Below, piece by piece: positions 35,342 to 42,501 of a stretch of DNA of 64,000 bases. This DNA comes from Aliidiomarina sp. B3213. GTDB taxonomy: Bacteria > Pseudomonadota > Gammaproteobacteria > Enterobacterales > Alteromonadaceae. Numbering within the stretch: position 1 is the first letter of the stretch; each line of letters starts with the position of its first letter. The stretch spans positions 434,001 through 498,000 of the forward strand of contig NZ_QMKJ01000002.1 in the NCBI RefSeq assembly GCF_003290085.1, written 5' to 3'. The translations under genes were made by a program, and so were the position numbers. The notes under the pieces are model-generated. The model saw only the letters and a list, made by a program, of their open reading frames with translations. It was not told where the DNA came from and searched no databases.

Positions 35342-36907
35342 TTAAGCTGAAAAGCGTCGTACCAACGAATTAAGCTGGTTAATCGTTTCTTCCAAACGTT
35401 TCGCACTATCTAGGGTTGCACTCACGTTTTCAGAAGCTGCTCGAGAGTCGTCCGAAATATCAGTCACTTGCTGGTTAATATGCTCGGCAACATTAGACTG
35501 CTCTTCAACTGCCGCAGCCATATTTTGGTTACCTTCCGCAATTCCATGCACTGCAACTCGAATCTCTGAAAGAGCTTTCTCCGTGTCAGTCACCATGGCC
35601 ACACCTTCCTCGGCAACTCTTCTGCCTTCCTCAGAAATATGCACGGCGTCTTCCGCTTTAGTTCTAAATTCACCGATAATTTTGTGAATTTTGTCGGTGC
35701 TGTCACGAGTCTTCGAAGCTAGAGCTCGAACCTCGTCAGCCACCACGCTAAACCCGCGACCATGCTCTCCTGCTCGCGCTGCTTCAATAGCTGCATTCAG
35801 TGCAAGCAAGTTCGTTTGATCTGCAATCTGAGTAATGATGTCTGCCGCTTGGCCGATCGTGTCAGTCGACTCGGCAAGCTCATTCACGGTGTGCGCAATT
35901 GATCCCACCGTGTCACTTAAGCGATTAATCGCTTCCAAAGCTTTTTGCGCGGTGTCTGCACTGGTATTTACGTTCGATGAAGCTTCATTTGAACGCTGCG
36001 CGTTTATCTCGACGTTATCCGCAACTTCTTGGATAGACGTGGTCATTTCATTAATGGCAGATGCCGCTGTTTGCGTAGCCTGCGACTGACGTTCAATAAG
36101 CTGATTGCTTGCTTCTGCTTGCTCTCGCGACTCAGTGACACGCGCATATAACGTCTCCGTCGCATCTTGAATACGCGTAAGCGCCGTTCGCCCGCGCGAC
36201 GACTCACTACGAATCATGAGTTCAACAACCGCTTTTGCACCCACAGCTTCAGAGTATGTACGAGCCACATACGGGTTATTGAAACCCTCTGGCATGAGCT
36301 TCTCGATATCACTCCAAGTTTGCTCATTTTTGATGATACTCGCAATCAGTGCCAGTATACCCAAACCTCCAATAAGACCTGCTGCACCAGCACCCCAGAC
36401 AAAACCACCAATCACCGTACCTACCAAAGTAGGAACCCAAACATGCATGAGCTCCTTCGCGTAATAGGTAATCTCTTGAGTGCGGCTTAACGGGCGCTTT
36501 CCTTCACGTATACGTTTATAAATCTTATCGGCTAATCGCTTTTGATACTCTTCAGGCACTACACGTACGGACTCGTAGCCGACAATTTTATCTTGCTCGA
36601 AAATAGGCGTTACATAGGCGCTAACCCAATAATGATCGCCGTTCTTTCTGCGGTTTTTAACGATACCCATCCATGGCTTGCCCGACTTCAACGTTGCCCA
36701 CATGTTTTCATAAACCGCGGGTGGCATATCTGGATGGCGCACTAAATTGTGGGGAGAGTCCATCAATTCATCGTCAGTGAAACCACTCACCTGCTGAAAC
36801 GCGCTATTGAAATACTTAATTGCACCGCGCGTGTCGGTAGACGAAATTAAACGCTGATGGGACGGAAACTTATATTCCTTTTGAGTAACCGGTTGGTTGT
36901 TTCTCAT
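35342..36907 (-). CDS. PAS-containing methyl-accepting chemotaxis protein (Aer-like)
   Basis: 521 residues: an N-terminal PAS domain (about 18-125; [32 protein letters not shown]), a hydrophobic hairpin (about 150-188) that anchors it without a large periplasmic domain, and a signalling domain whose tip reads [26 protein letters not shown]. This is the layout of Aer energy-taxis receptors, where PAS binds FAD and senses redox state. The conserved PAS pattern supports a cofactor, but which one is inferred. It lies between the two MSHA blocks, on the minus strand. Confidence 0.92.
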   Translation of the reverse strand: MRNNQPVTQKEYKFPSHQRLISSTDTRGAIKYFNSAFQQVSGFTDDELMDSPHNLVRHPDMPPAVYENMWATLKSGKPWMGIVKNRRKNGDHYWVSAYVTPIFEQDKIVGYESVRVVPEEYQKRLADKIYKRIREGKRPLSRTQEITYYAKELMHVWVPTLVGTVIGGFVWGAGAAGLIGGLGILALIASIIKNEQTWSDIEKLMPEGFNNPYVARTYSEAVGAKAVVELMIRSESSRGRTALTRIQDATETLYARVTESREQAEASNQLIERQSQATQTAASAINEMTTSIQEVADNVEINAQRSNEASSNVNTSADTAQKALEAINRLSDTVGSIAHTVNELAESTDTIGQAADIITQIADQTNLLALNAAIEAARAGEHGRGFSVVADEVRALASKTRDSTDKIHKIIGEFRTKAEDAVHISEEGRRVAEEGVAMVTDTEKALSEIRVAVHGIAEGNQNMAAAVEEQSNVAEHINQQVTDISDDSRAASENVSATLDSAKRLEETINQLNSLVRRFSA

Positions 36908-37058
36908 GCGCTAGCCTTCTTAAAATTAATATCTATGTATGTTTACAAGGTGCTTGAGCTTATAGTTATTATAGTAGCGCCTTTTCTTCACAAGCTTAGT
37001 CTAGTTATCGGTAATGTTTAAAATTCCTCTATAATTATTTCAATGAATAATTTTATGT

Positions 37059-37856
37059 TCATCTGGCTCCATCGATATTCACTTCACCTTGCACGTCACT
37101 TACGGAAACATCTCCACTTCCTTTTTCCATTACGGTCACCGACCCAGCCACAGAGTATGCAGAGACATCTCCAGATCCCAAGCTTTCTACGAGCAAATTA
37201 CCCATCAAGTTACGAATGGTAAAATCACCTGAACCTATGTCCTCAATTAACACATCGCCCCCTGCCTCACGAACGATCATATCTCCCGAGCCAATGTCGG
37301 ACATCGTAATAGCACCTACACTTCTAAGTTCTACATCTCCTGACCCTAATTCGCCGGTAATCATTCCGTTGATGTAGTTTGCCTCTAGGTTCCCACTCCC
37401 AACCTCAAACCGAAGCGCTCGAACATGTTCAAACCTGGCAAACCCAGACCCTAAGTCAATTTCAACACCCCACGACTTGGGTATGCTGCCCTCGATTCTA
37501 AAATAGCTATATTGATTACCCTGACCTATCAACCAACGAAAAAAGCCGCCGCGCTGAATGGAACTGTCGGTCATACTCACTCGTAACCTGTCGCCTCGTT
37601 TGTCGGTATCGAATACCATTTGATCAAGCACATCAGGATTGGAGGCGCATTTGCGAACGGTAAGGGTAGCAATGTCATCATTTGTGCCCGTCAGGTTAAC
37701 TTCATCAGCACCCACGTTTAAAACTAGCCAAGCTATTTCCGAGTCTGAAAACTCAATTTCCTCAACATCGGAGTGTAAGCAAGTGCTTATTGCGTATGCT
37801 TGGTGACTCCAAGAGAAAACAAATATCAATGATAAAACCCCGATCAAATGCTTCAC
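37059..37856 (-). CDS. Secreted GSGD-repeat protein (GIN/DUF2807-like)
   Basis: 265 residues with a signal peptide (1-22). The C-terminal half (about 135-262) consists of repeats of about 20 residues marked by [LIE]GSG[DN], at least six times, the kind of regular repeat that forms a right-handed beta-helix. It resembles the head-GIN/DUF2807 adhesin-like domain. Likely periplasmic or surface-exposed. No enzyme motif seen. It lies between the chemoreceptor gene and divergent yccF, inside the interrupted MSHA region. Confidence 0.75.
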   Translation of the reverse strand: MKHLIGVLSLIFVFSWSHQAYAISTCLHSDVEEIEFSDSEIAWLVLNVGADEVNLTGTNDDIATLTVRKCASNPDVLDQMVFDTDKRGDRLRVSMTDSSIQRGGFFRWLIGQGNQYSYFRIEGSIPKSWGVEIDLGSGFARFEHVRALRFEVGSGNLEANYINGMITGELGSGDVELRSVGAITMSDIGSGDMIVREAGGDVLIEDIGSGDFTIRNLMGNLLVESLGSGDVSAYSVAGSVTVMEKGSGDVSVSDVQGEVNIDGAR

Positions 37857-38004
37857 GCTGAGTACTCCGTTTCAAATGCTCACTAAAGTTAAATCTTGCA
37901 ACAATTTGTTCTGTCGCATAGATAGTACTTTTCAGTTAACTTCTATTATGATGATGAGTAATTAATAAAATTAGTTAGTATTCAGCAAAATACAAGGACA
38001 AAAC

Positions 38005-38478
38005 ATGCGTCTACTCGGAAATATACTTTGGCTCCTTCTCGGTGGTTGGGCTTTATTCTTAGCTTATACCTTAGCTGCTATTATCTTTTTCCCGATTTTT
38101 CTACCCATTTTTAGAATCGCTCTATTTGCACTATGGCCTTTTGGTCAGAACGTGATCAGTAAAAGTGAATTAGAAGCCTACAAGCGGTTAACGGACACGG
38201 AACATGTTTCGAGCAAAGTGCATACGTTCGGCCGAGGCGTGGGTACTGTTCTAAATATTCTTTGGATTCCGGTGGGCTTAATTCTGGCGATCTTGCACTT
38301 CTTTGCATCGATTATGAACTTGGTGTTTTTCTGGCTTATTGTCACGATTCCGAATATTCCCGCGCATTGGAAACTGATGGGCGTGGCTATTTTCCCATTC
38401 AACAAGGTTATAGTTCCAAGTGAAATTGCAGAGGAAGTGCGGATTAAGCTGAAAAAAGGAAAGCTTGGGATTAAATGA
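38005..38478 (+). CDS. yccF: YccF-family inner-membrane protein
   Basis: 157 residues with two related halves, each having a hydrophobic helix pair followed by an amphipathic segment: LGNILWLLLGGW with WPFGQNVISKSE, and LNILWIPVGLI with FPFNKVIVPSE. This duplicated YccF domain and the length match E. coli YccF (about 148). Its function is unknown. The downstream 31-bp repeat begins soon after the stop. Confidence 0.88.
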   Translation: MRLLGNILWLLLGGWALFLAYTLAAIIFFPIFLPIFRIALFALWPFGQNVISKSELEAYKRLTDTEHVSSKVHTFGRGVGTVLNILWIPVGLILAILHFFASIMNLVFFWLIVTIPNIPAHWKLMGVAIFPFNKVIVPSEIAEEVRIKLKKGKLGIK

Positions 38479-38508
38479 TAGTTTGGGCTTAATGGGTTTG
38501 TTCTTGTT

Positions 38509-38539
38509 GGGTGGTTACGTATCAATGGCTATCCGATGA
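38509..38539 (+). repeat. 31-bp direct repeat, copy A1
   Basis: Starts GGGTGGTTACGTATCAATGG and recurs at 39181-39211 with one mismatch, 672 bp apart. The pair flanks the PLDc_N gene and REP copy 4. Confidence 0.9.
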
Positions 38540-38558
38540 CCGTTGCGAGAATCTGTTT

Positions 38559-38582
38559 GTACGGACCGCCGTGCGGTCTCCA
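38559..38582 (+). repeat. REP-like palindromic repeat, copy 4
   Basis: GTACGGACCGCCGTGCGGTC unit with core stem GACCGC/GCGGTC (38564-38578). Loop CGT instead of TGT; otherwise as copy 1, in the same orientation. Confidence 0.85.
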
Positions 38583-38778
38583 AGATGATGACTAAGAATA
38601 CATCCATGTAGCATCCCTCCGGTTCGGCATCCATGCCTCACGTAAAAACCTGAGCGAGCAATGCTCGCTCCGCGCGGTTTTCACCCTCCAACACTTTGTG
38701 ATCAGGGACATCAAAATCCGCTTTCATGAACCACGCTTTGGGGTAGTGTAGCCATTAATCCACATGTAGAGAGTCACT

Positions 38779-38813
38779 GCATTAGAAGAACACATCGAGT
38801 GCTCTTCTAATGC
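38779..38813. repeat. Perfect 11-bp-stem hairpin
   Basis: GCATTAGAAGA and TCTTCTAATGC are perfectly complementary, with a further CAC/GTG pairing around ATCGA at the tip. No T run follows, so it is not an obvious terminator. Its tip sequence resembles the hairpin near 14859-14871. Confidence 0.7.
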
Positions 38814-38900
38814 CTAAAGCCAAGCCTCTGGTTTGAAATTGGATTGAATCACCCTACCTTCGTCCGCAAACTTTCCTTATAAATTTGAGTCTCTCAGGTT

Positions 38901-39077
38901 TCAAGCTTTCGGCCCAAGGAGTAGCCATAAAATAAAGCCTGCGAAAGGTAGCAAGATAATCAACACAATCCATAACACTTTAGAACCAGTTCCAGCTCCA
39001 CTCTGTGCCGTTTTCACAATCGCGTAAACATCTAGAATTAGCAGTATTAATCCAAATAAACCTGTAAGTTCAAACAT
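38901..39077 (-). CDS. PLDc_N-type small membrane protein
   Basis: 58 residues found by eye. Two transmembrane helices: LFGLILLILDVYAIV and VLWIVLIILLPFAGFILWLLLGP, joined by KTAQSGAGTGSK. This matches the PLDc_N family (phospholipase D N-terminal membrane anchor) occurring alone; there is no nuclease or lipase domain. The ATG at 39077 has AAGGAA seven bases upstream. It lies alone between two 31-bp direct repeats. Confidence 0.85.
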   Translation of the reverse strand: MFELTGLFGLILLILDVYAIVKTAQSGAGTGSKVLWIVLIILLPFAGFILWLLLGPKA

Positions 39078-39180
39078 ACGCTTGTTCCTTGAGTTAATTG
39101 AAGATTTTTCAAATTAAGCATAGAACAAATTCAGCAGAACGCATGGTTGAAGATTTTAGCTTGTTAGATTTGTGCGTGCT

Positions 39181-39211
39181 GGGTGGTTACGTATCAATGA
39201 CTATCCGATGA
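39181..39211 (+). repeat. 31-bp direct repeat, copy A2
   Basis: Same as 38509-38539 except one base (A for G in the CAATG-CTATCC part). Confidence 0.9.
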
Positions 39212-39263
39212 GTGTTATTGCTACGTGACTAGCGACAAGTACAAAACGCCAAAATCCAGGACC

Positions 39264-39290
39264 ACGGTGCAGACCGCACAGCGATCCTTA
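39264..39290 (-). repeat. REP-like palindromic repeat, copy 5 (mutated)
   Basis: GCAGACCGCACAGCGATCC: the core stem (39272-39286) has one mismatch (GCGATC for GCGGTC). Inverted relative to copy 4, so the two face each other around the PLDc_N gene. Confidence 0.75.
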
Positions 39291-39321
39291 CGAAAACTAT
39301 TTCAGCTTTGATTTTCAGGCA

Positions 39322-39344
39322 ATAAAAAAGGGGCCGAAGCCCCT
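39322..39344 (-). terminator. Terminator of the mshI-mshA operon
   Basis: Minus-strand AGGGGC/GCCCCT stem with a TTCG tetraloop followed by a T run, 19 bp after the mshA stop. A strong intrinsic terminator, ending the operon at mshA. Confidence 0.92.
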
Positions 39345-39362
39345 CTTTTTATTTCTAATCAC

Positions 39363-39848
39363 TTAACAACCAGTGCTGACAACTTCAACCGAAGGTGGCG
39401 TCGAAGCATCGGCAGCTTCTGTATAAATTAAATAGCATTCAGTGTCTGGAGATACCGTTGCTGTGACAGAAACGTCTGATGGATATATTAACAAATCATC
39501 AGTTGTTACAGCACCAACATCCGCAGTTGCAACTACTGAACCCCAGTCTGAATCATCAGCTAACGCTTCCATAATTCCCGTAGCAGTAGCTGCCGGATAT
39601 CCAAACACGATATCTACCGCTGGATTAGATAAAGAGACCGACGCAGTTTCTGATTCTCCAGCAACCAAAGCTCGCGCATATGTAATCTCCATTGCTCCCT
39701 TAACACTCGATTCTAACCCACCAAGAGTCGCAGCACGCGCATCTGAACCAAAATCAAAAAACCTAGGAGCTGCTGTTACTGCCAGGATACCCAAAATCAC
39801 AATTACGATGATCAATTCGATCAAAGTAAAACCTTTTTGCTGTGTCAT
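39363..39848 (-). CDS. mshA: MSHA major pilin MshA
   Basis: 161 residues: short leader MTQQKG, cleaved before FTLIELIIVIVILGILAVTAAPRFF, with +5 Glu, then a globular domain with a C-terminal cysteine loop (CYLIYTEAADAS...VSTGC). ATG 39848 was chosen because AGG lies eight bases upstream; a GTG nine bases earlier is an alternative. Last gene of the minus-strand operon with its own 5' leader of about 100 bp. mshC, usually next, is missing here. Confidence 0.9.
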   Translation of the reverse strand: MTQQKGFTLIELIIVIVILGILAVTAAPRFFDFGSDARAATLGGLESSVKGAMEITYARALVAGESETASVSLSNPAVDIVFGYPAATATGIMEALADDSDWGSVVATADVGAVTTDDLLIYPSDVSVTATVSPDTECYLIYTEAADASTPPSVEVVSTGC

Positions 39849-39893
39849 ATTACTCACCTTTTACAAGCGTTTTAGTATTTAAAGCCCCTGGCT

Positions 39894-39906
39894 AGCCGTC
39901 CTGGCT
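39894..39906 (-). promoter_or_regulatory. Possible CsrA-type hairpin in the mshA leader
   Basis: On the minus strand AGCC-AGGAC-GGCT is a small hairpin with AGGA in the loop, about 45 bases upstream of the mshA start; a second AGGGGA lies about 15 bases earlier. AGGA/AGGGA in loops is the CsrA binding pattern. Only a 4-bp stem, so speculative. Confidence 0.25.
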
Positions 39907-39948
39907 GAGTCTCCCCTAAAAAACCCGGGTCCATTCGAGAAATCGAAA

Positions 39949-40578
39949 TTAATTACGATTCAAATTTACGTTTACACTACCCGTACGCGGGTTATACACA
40001 AAGTTATTACCCACAGTTAAGTAGTCGTCACCCGACGGTGCTGCTGTCAGGCCTTTTACAGTACTAGCTTGATAATAAACACAAATGTCGTTTGTGCCGT
40101 TATTCTCAGCCGTTACATAAAATCTTACTCGCTCTACTTCTGAAAAGTCAGAAGCAGCTGTTGGTGCGCCTTGTAAAATAGCGCCAAACAATGTTCTACA
40201 GTCATCAGCAGTCATGTTTTCGTCGTGAGCAGCTGGGTTACCATTACCACTCACAGGGTAACCACGGTTACCGTCTACATTCACTTCAACCAAGTCCATG
40301 ACTACAACAGCGCCAGCGCCTGTAGTTGCATTCGTGCCGCTAGGTCTGCCGTCCAATTCCCACTGGCCGCGTACAATACCCACAGCACTGACTAAGCCAC
40401 CCGCAACACCTTCAATAGAGGCGTCTTCTGCGTCAGGAGCAATGTTAATAAAACGAGGAAGCGCCGAAGCGGCTAATAGTCCTAAGATCACTACAACAAT
40501 AATAAGCTCTATAAGCGTGAAACCCGCTTGTTTATTTGCTCGGCTCGTTTGTTTTTGTTGCTCTAATTCCGAGGCCAT
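39949..40578 (-). CDS. mshB: MSHA pilin MshB
   Basis: 209 residues from ATG 40578 (GGAG upstream). A longer leader (MASELEQQKQTSRANKQAG) precedes FTLIELIIVVVILGLLAASALPRFI. The globular part includes a disulphide-capable DDCRTLFG and CVYYQ. MshB is a second, less abundant pilin-like subunit. It is followed by the mshA leader. Confidence 0.88.
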   Translation of the reverse strand: MASELEQQKQTSRANKQAGFTLIELIIVVVILGLLAASALPRFINIAPDAEDASIEGVAGGLVSAVGIVRGQWELDGRPSGTNATTGAGAVVVMDLVEVNVDGNRGYPVSGNGNPAAHDENMTADDCRTLFGAILQGAPTAASDFSEVERVRFYVTAENNGTNDICVYYQASTVKGLTAAPSGDDYLTVGNNFVYNPRTGSVNVNLNRN

Positions 40579-40743
40579 TGTAGCTTCTCCATTATGTTTA
40601 AATCCTATCATAACTTGAACTCGATCAAGCTATATAGATTGTTATATTACGCGCTTCTCTTTTATTGCGCAAACCCTTTTATTACGAGGGTTTTGTTACA
40701 TTTTGATGCTTCTCAACGCGACCACAAACCAGTCAACATTTGA

Positions 40744-41268
40744 TTATGCTTTAACCACCCGACCATTCTCGGGATAAAACGTAAATTTAAGAACATCGCG
40801 AAAATAAAATTCGCACACATCGAGTTCACGGTCGCCGTCGTAGTGATAGCGAATATCGAGTTCTTCTTCGAGCGGTTCGGTACGTGCCAACAAGTACCAC
40901 AACTCAGCACATCCTTCTGCTCGCGAGGCTCTCGCTAGCGGCCAGCCATCTTTCGACATCAGCACTCTTACCGAGCCGCTAATGGGTTCAACGGGTCGTC
41001 CATGCCTATCCCAGTCAGCGTACAACAACCCAACTTCAGCGGGTCTCCCCGTGCGCATCCATTCTACTCGCGCCAGCATTAAATGCTCTTCAAAACGCTT
41101 GGTGGCCATTTCAAACTCTGCGGCTTTCCAGTCAACGTCGTCTTTAAACAGGTTATATAAAAAAACGCTGGCGAAAATAGCAACTAAAATTCCGGACACT
41201 ATCCAAACTAACAGCGTGCGTTGACTAGCACGACCACTCGAAGCTTGATCAAACTTGGGTATACGCAT
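40744..41268 (-). CDS. mshF: MSHA biogenesis protein MshF
   Basis: 174 residues: short cytosolic start, one transmembrane helix (about 18-39) and a periplasmic domain. Family recognition is mainly by position between mshG and mshB and by size and layout; the sequence ARVEWMRTGRP is typical. It starts three bases after mshG. Confidence 0.78.
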   Translation of the reverse strand: MRIPKFDQASSGRASQRTLLVWIVSGILVAIFASVFLYNLFKDDVDWKAAEFEMATKRFEEHLMLARVEWMRTGRPAEVGLLYADWDRHGRPVEPISGSVRVLMSKDGWPLARASRAEGCAELWYLLARTEPLEEELDIRYHYDGDRELDVCEFYFRDVLKFTFYPENGRVVKA

Positions 41269-41271
41269 CGA

Positions 41272-42501
41272 CTACAATCCTCCCGCTGCTTCCATCATTC
41301 CCCACATAGGTAGGAAAATACCCATCGCTAGCACACCTACAATAATGGCCACAAAGCCCACAAGCATTGGTTCGATCTTCGCTAGTAAGTTCTTCAAGTC
41401 GTAATCGACCTCACGCTCATAATACTCGGCGGCTTCTAATAGCAAATCGTCTAAGTTACCGGTTTCTTCACCCACCGATATCATTTGCAGAACCAACAAG
41501 CTAAACAAACCACTGCTTTTACTCACTCGCGACAATGCTTCACCGCGCTCTACACCTTTTCGCATGTCTACAATTCGTTCTGCCATATATTGGTTGTCGA
41601 CCGCGTCGGCTACTAAATTCAAGGCTTGCGTAAGTGGAACACCTGCGTTCAGCATTACACTGAAACTTCTACAAAAACGTGCTAACAAAGAACGTTCCAA
41701 CACGTTGCCAATAGCTGGGACTTTCAATTTCCACTTGTCCCAACGTCGTTGAAACTGTTTTGATTGAAGCTGATAACGCAAGCCAAACCAACCCGCTATA
41801 CCGGCAAGAATAATGAGCCACCAATACTGCTGAAACACACTCGAACTACCCAGCAGTATTTTTGTGATTAACGGCAACTCTGCATTCATACTTTGGAACA
41901 TGCGTGCAAATTGCGGAATAACAAACAAGTTAAGCAAGAATATGGCTACCACCAACGTAGCTAATACAAAGCTAGGGTAGCGCGTTGCTTGTTTCAGGCG
42001 CTTCCTGGTTTCTTGCTCATTTTCTAAATAATAAGATAACTGAGAAAAGCTCTCTTCTAGCTGTCCCGTGTTTTCTCCCACATGAACAACAGCAATGACC
42101 AATCGAGGAAAACACTCTGGATGGTCGGCCATAGAAGCAGAAAGGCTTCGACCTTTCTCTAGCTGCGTAGCGATATCTTTTAACGCACTTTGTAGTTTCT
42201 TGTTACTGGCGTTTTCAGCAAGCCCCTCAATAGCGCGCAACATAGAAATACCCGCTTTGGTCAGCGAGTACATCTGGCGAATAAACATAACTAAGTCAGG
42301 AAGCGGTAGAGGTCGGGAAAAAATAACTTTCACAATACGCTTAAAGTCAAACCCGTCCGAAACCTTACCTTCTGAAATAGAAAGAGGAACAATACCTTTG
42401 CGAATCAATTGGTCGGCAACCGTACTTGCGCTCGAGGCGTTGACTACGCCTTTCACGGTTTTACCTTGTCGGTCGCGACCTTGATAAGCAAAATCAGGCA
42501 T
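41272..42501 (-). CDS. mshG: MSHA platform protein MshG
   Basis: 409-residue inner-membrane protein of the PilC/GspF family: N-terminal FAYQGRDRQGKTVKGVV, two T2SF domains, and three transmembrane helices (about 165-190, 215-235, 380-400). It anchors the assembly ATPase. ATG 42501 was chosen: GGTGAG lies five bases upstream, and it overlaps the mshE stop. Confidence 0.93.
   Translation of the reverse strand: MPDFAYQGRDRQGKTVKGVVNASSASTVADQLIRKGIVPLSISEGKVSDGFDFKRIVKVIFSRPLPLPDLVMFIRQMYSLTKAGISMLRAIEGLAENASNKKLQSALKDIATQLEKGRSLSASMADHPECFPRLVIAVVHVGENTGQLEESFSQLSYYLENEQETRKRLKQATRYPSFVLATLVVAIFLLNLFVIPQFARMFQSMNAELPLITKILLGSSSVFQQYWWLIILAGIAGWFGLRYQLQSKQFQRRWDKWKLKVPAIGNVLERSLLARFCRSFSVMLNAGVPLTQALNLVADAVDNQYMAERIVDMRKGVERGEALSRVSKSSGLFSLLVLQMISVGEETGNLDDLLLEAAEYYEREVDYDLKNLLAKIEPMLVGFVAIIVGVLAMGIFLPMWGMMEAAGGL

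Larger units (their letters stand above)
38479..38900. other. Gene-free, repeat- and hairpin-rich stretch after yccF
   Basis: No gene seen. Contains the first 31-bp direct repeat (38509-38539), REP copy 4 (core 38564-38578), a hairpin AGCGAGC-AAT-GCTCGCT (about 38653-38669) within a longer AAAACC/GGTTTT stem, and an 11-bp-stem hairpin at 38779-38813. Confidence 0.6.
39078..39362. other. Gene-free stretch between the PLDc_N gene and mshA
   Basis: No gene seen. Holds the second 31-bp repeat (39181-39211), a mutated REP copy 5 (core 39272-39286) and the mshA terminator (39322-39344). Confidence 0.6.
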
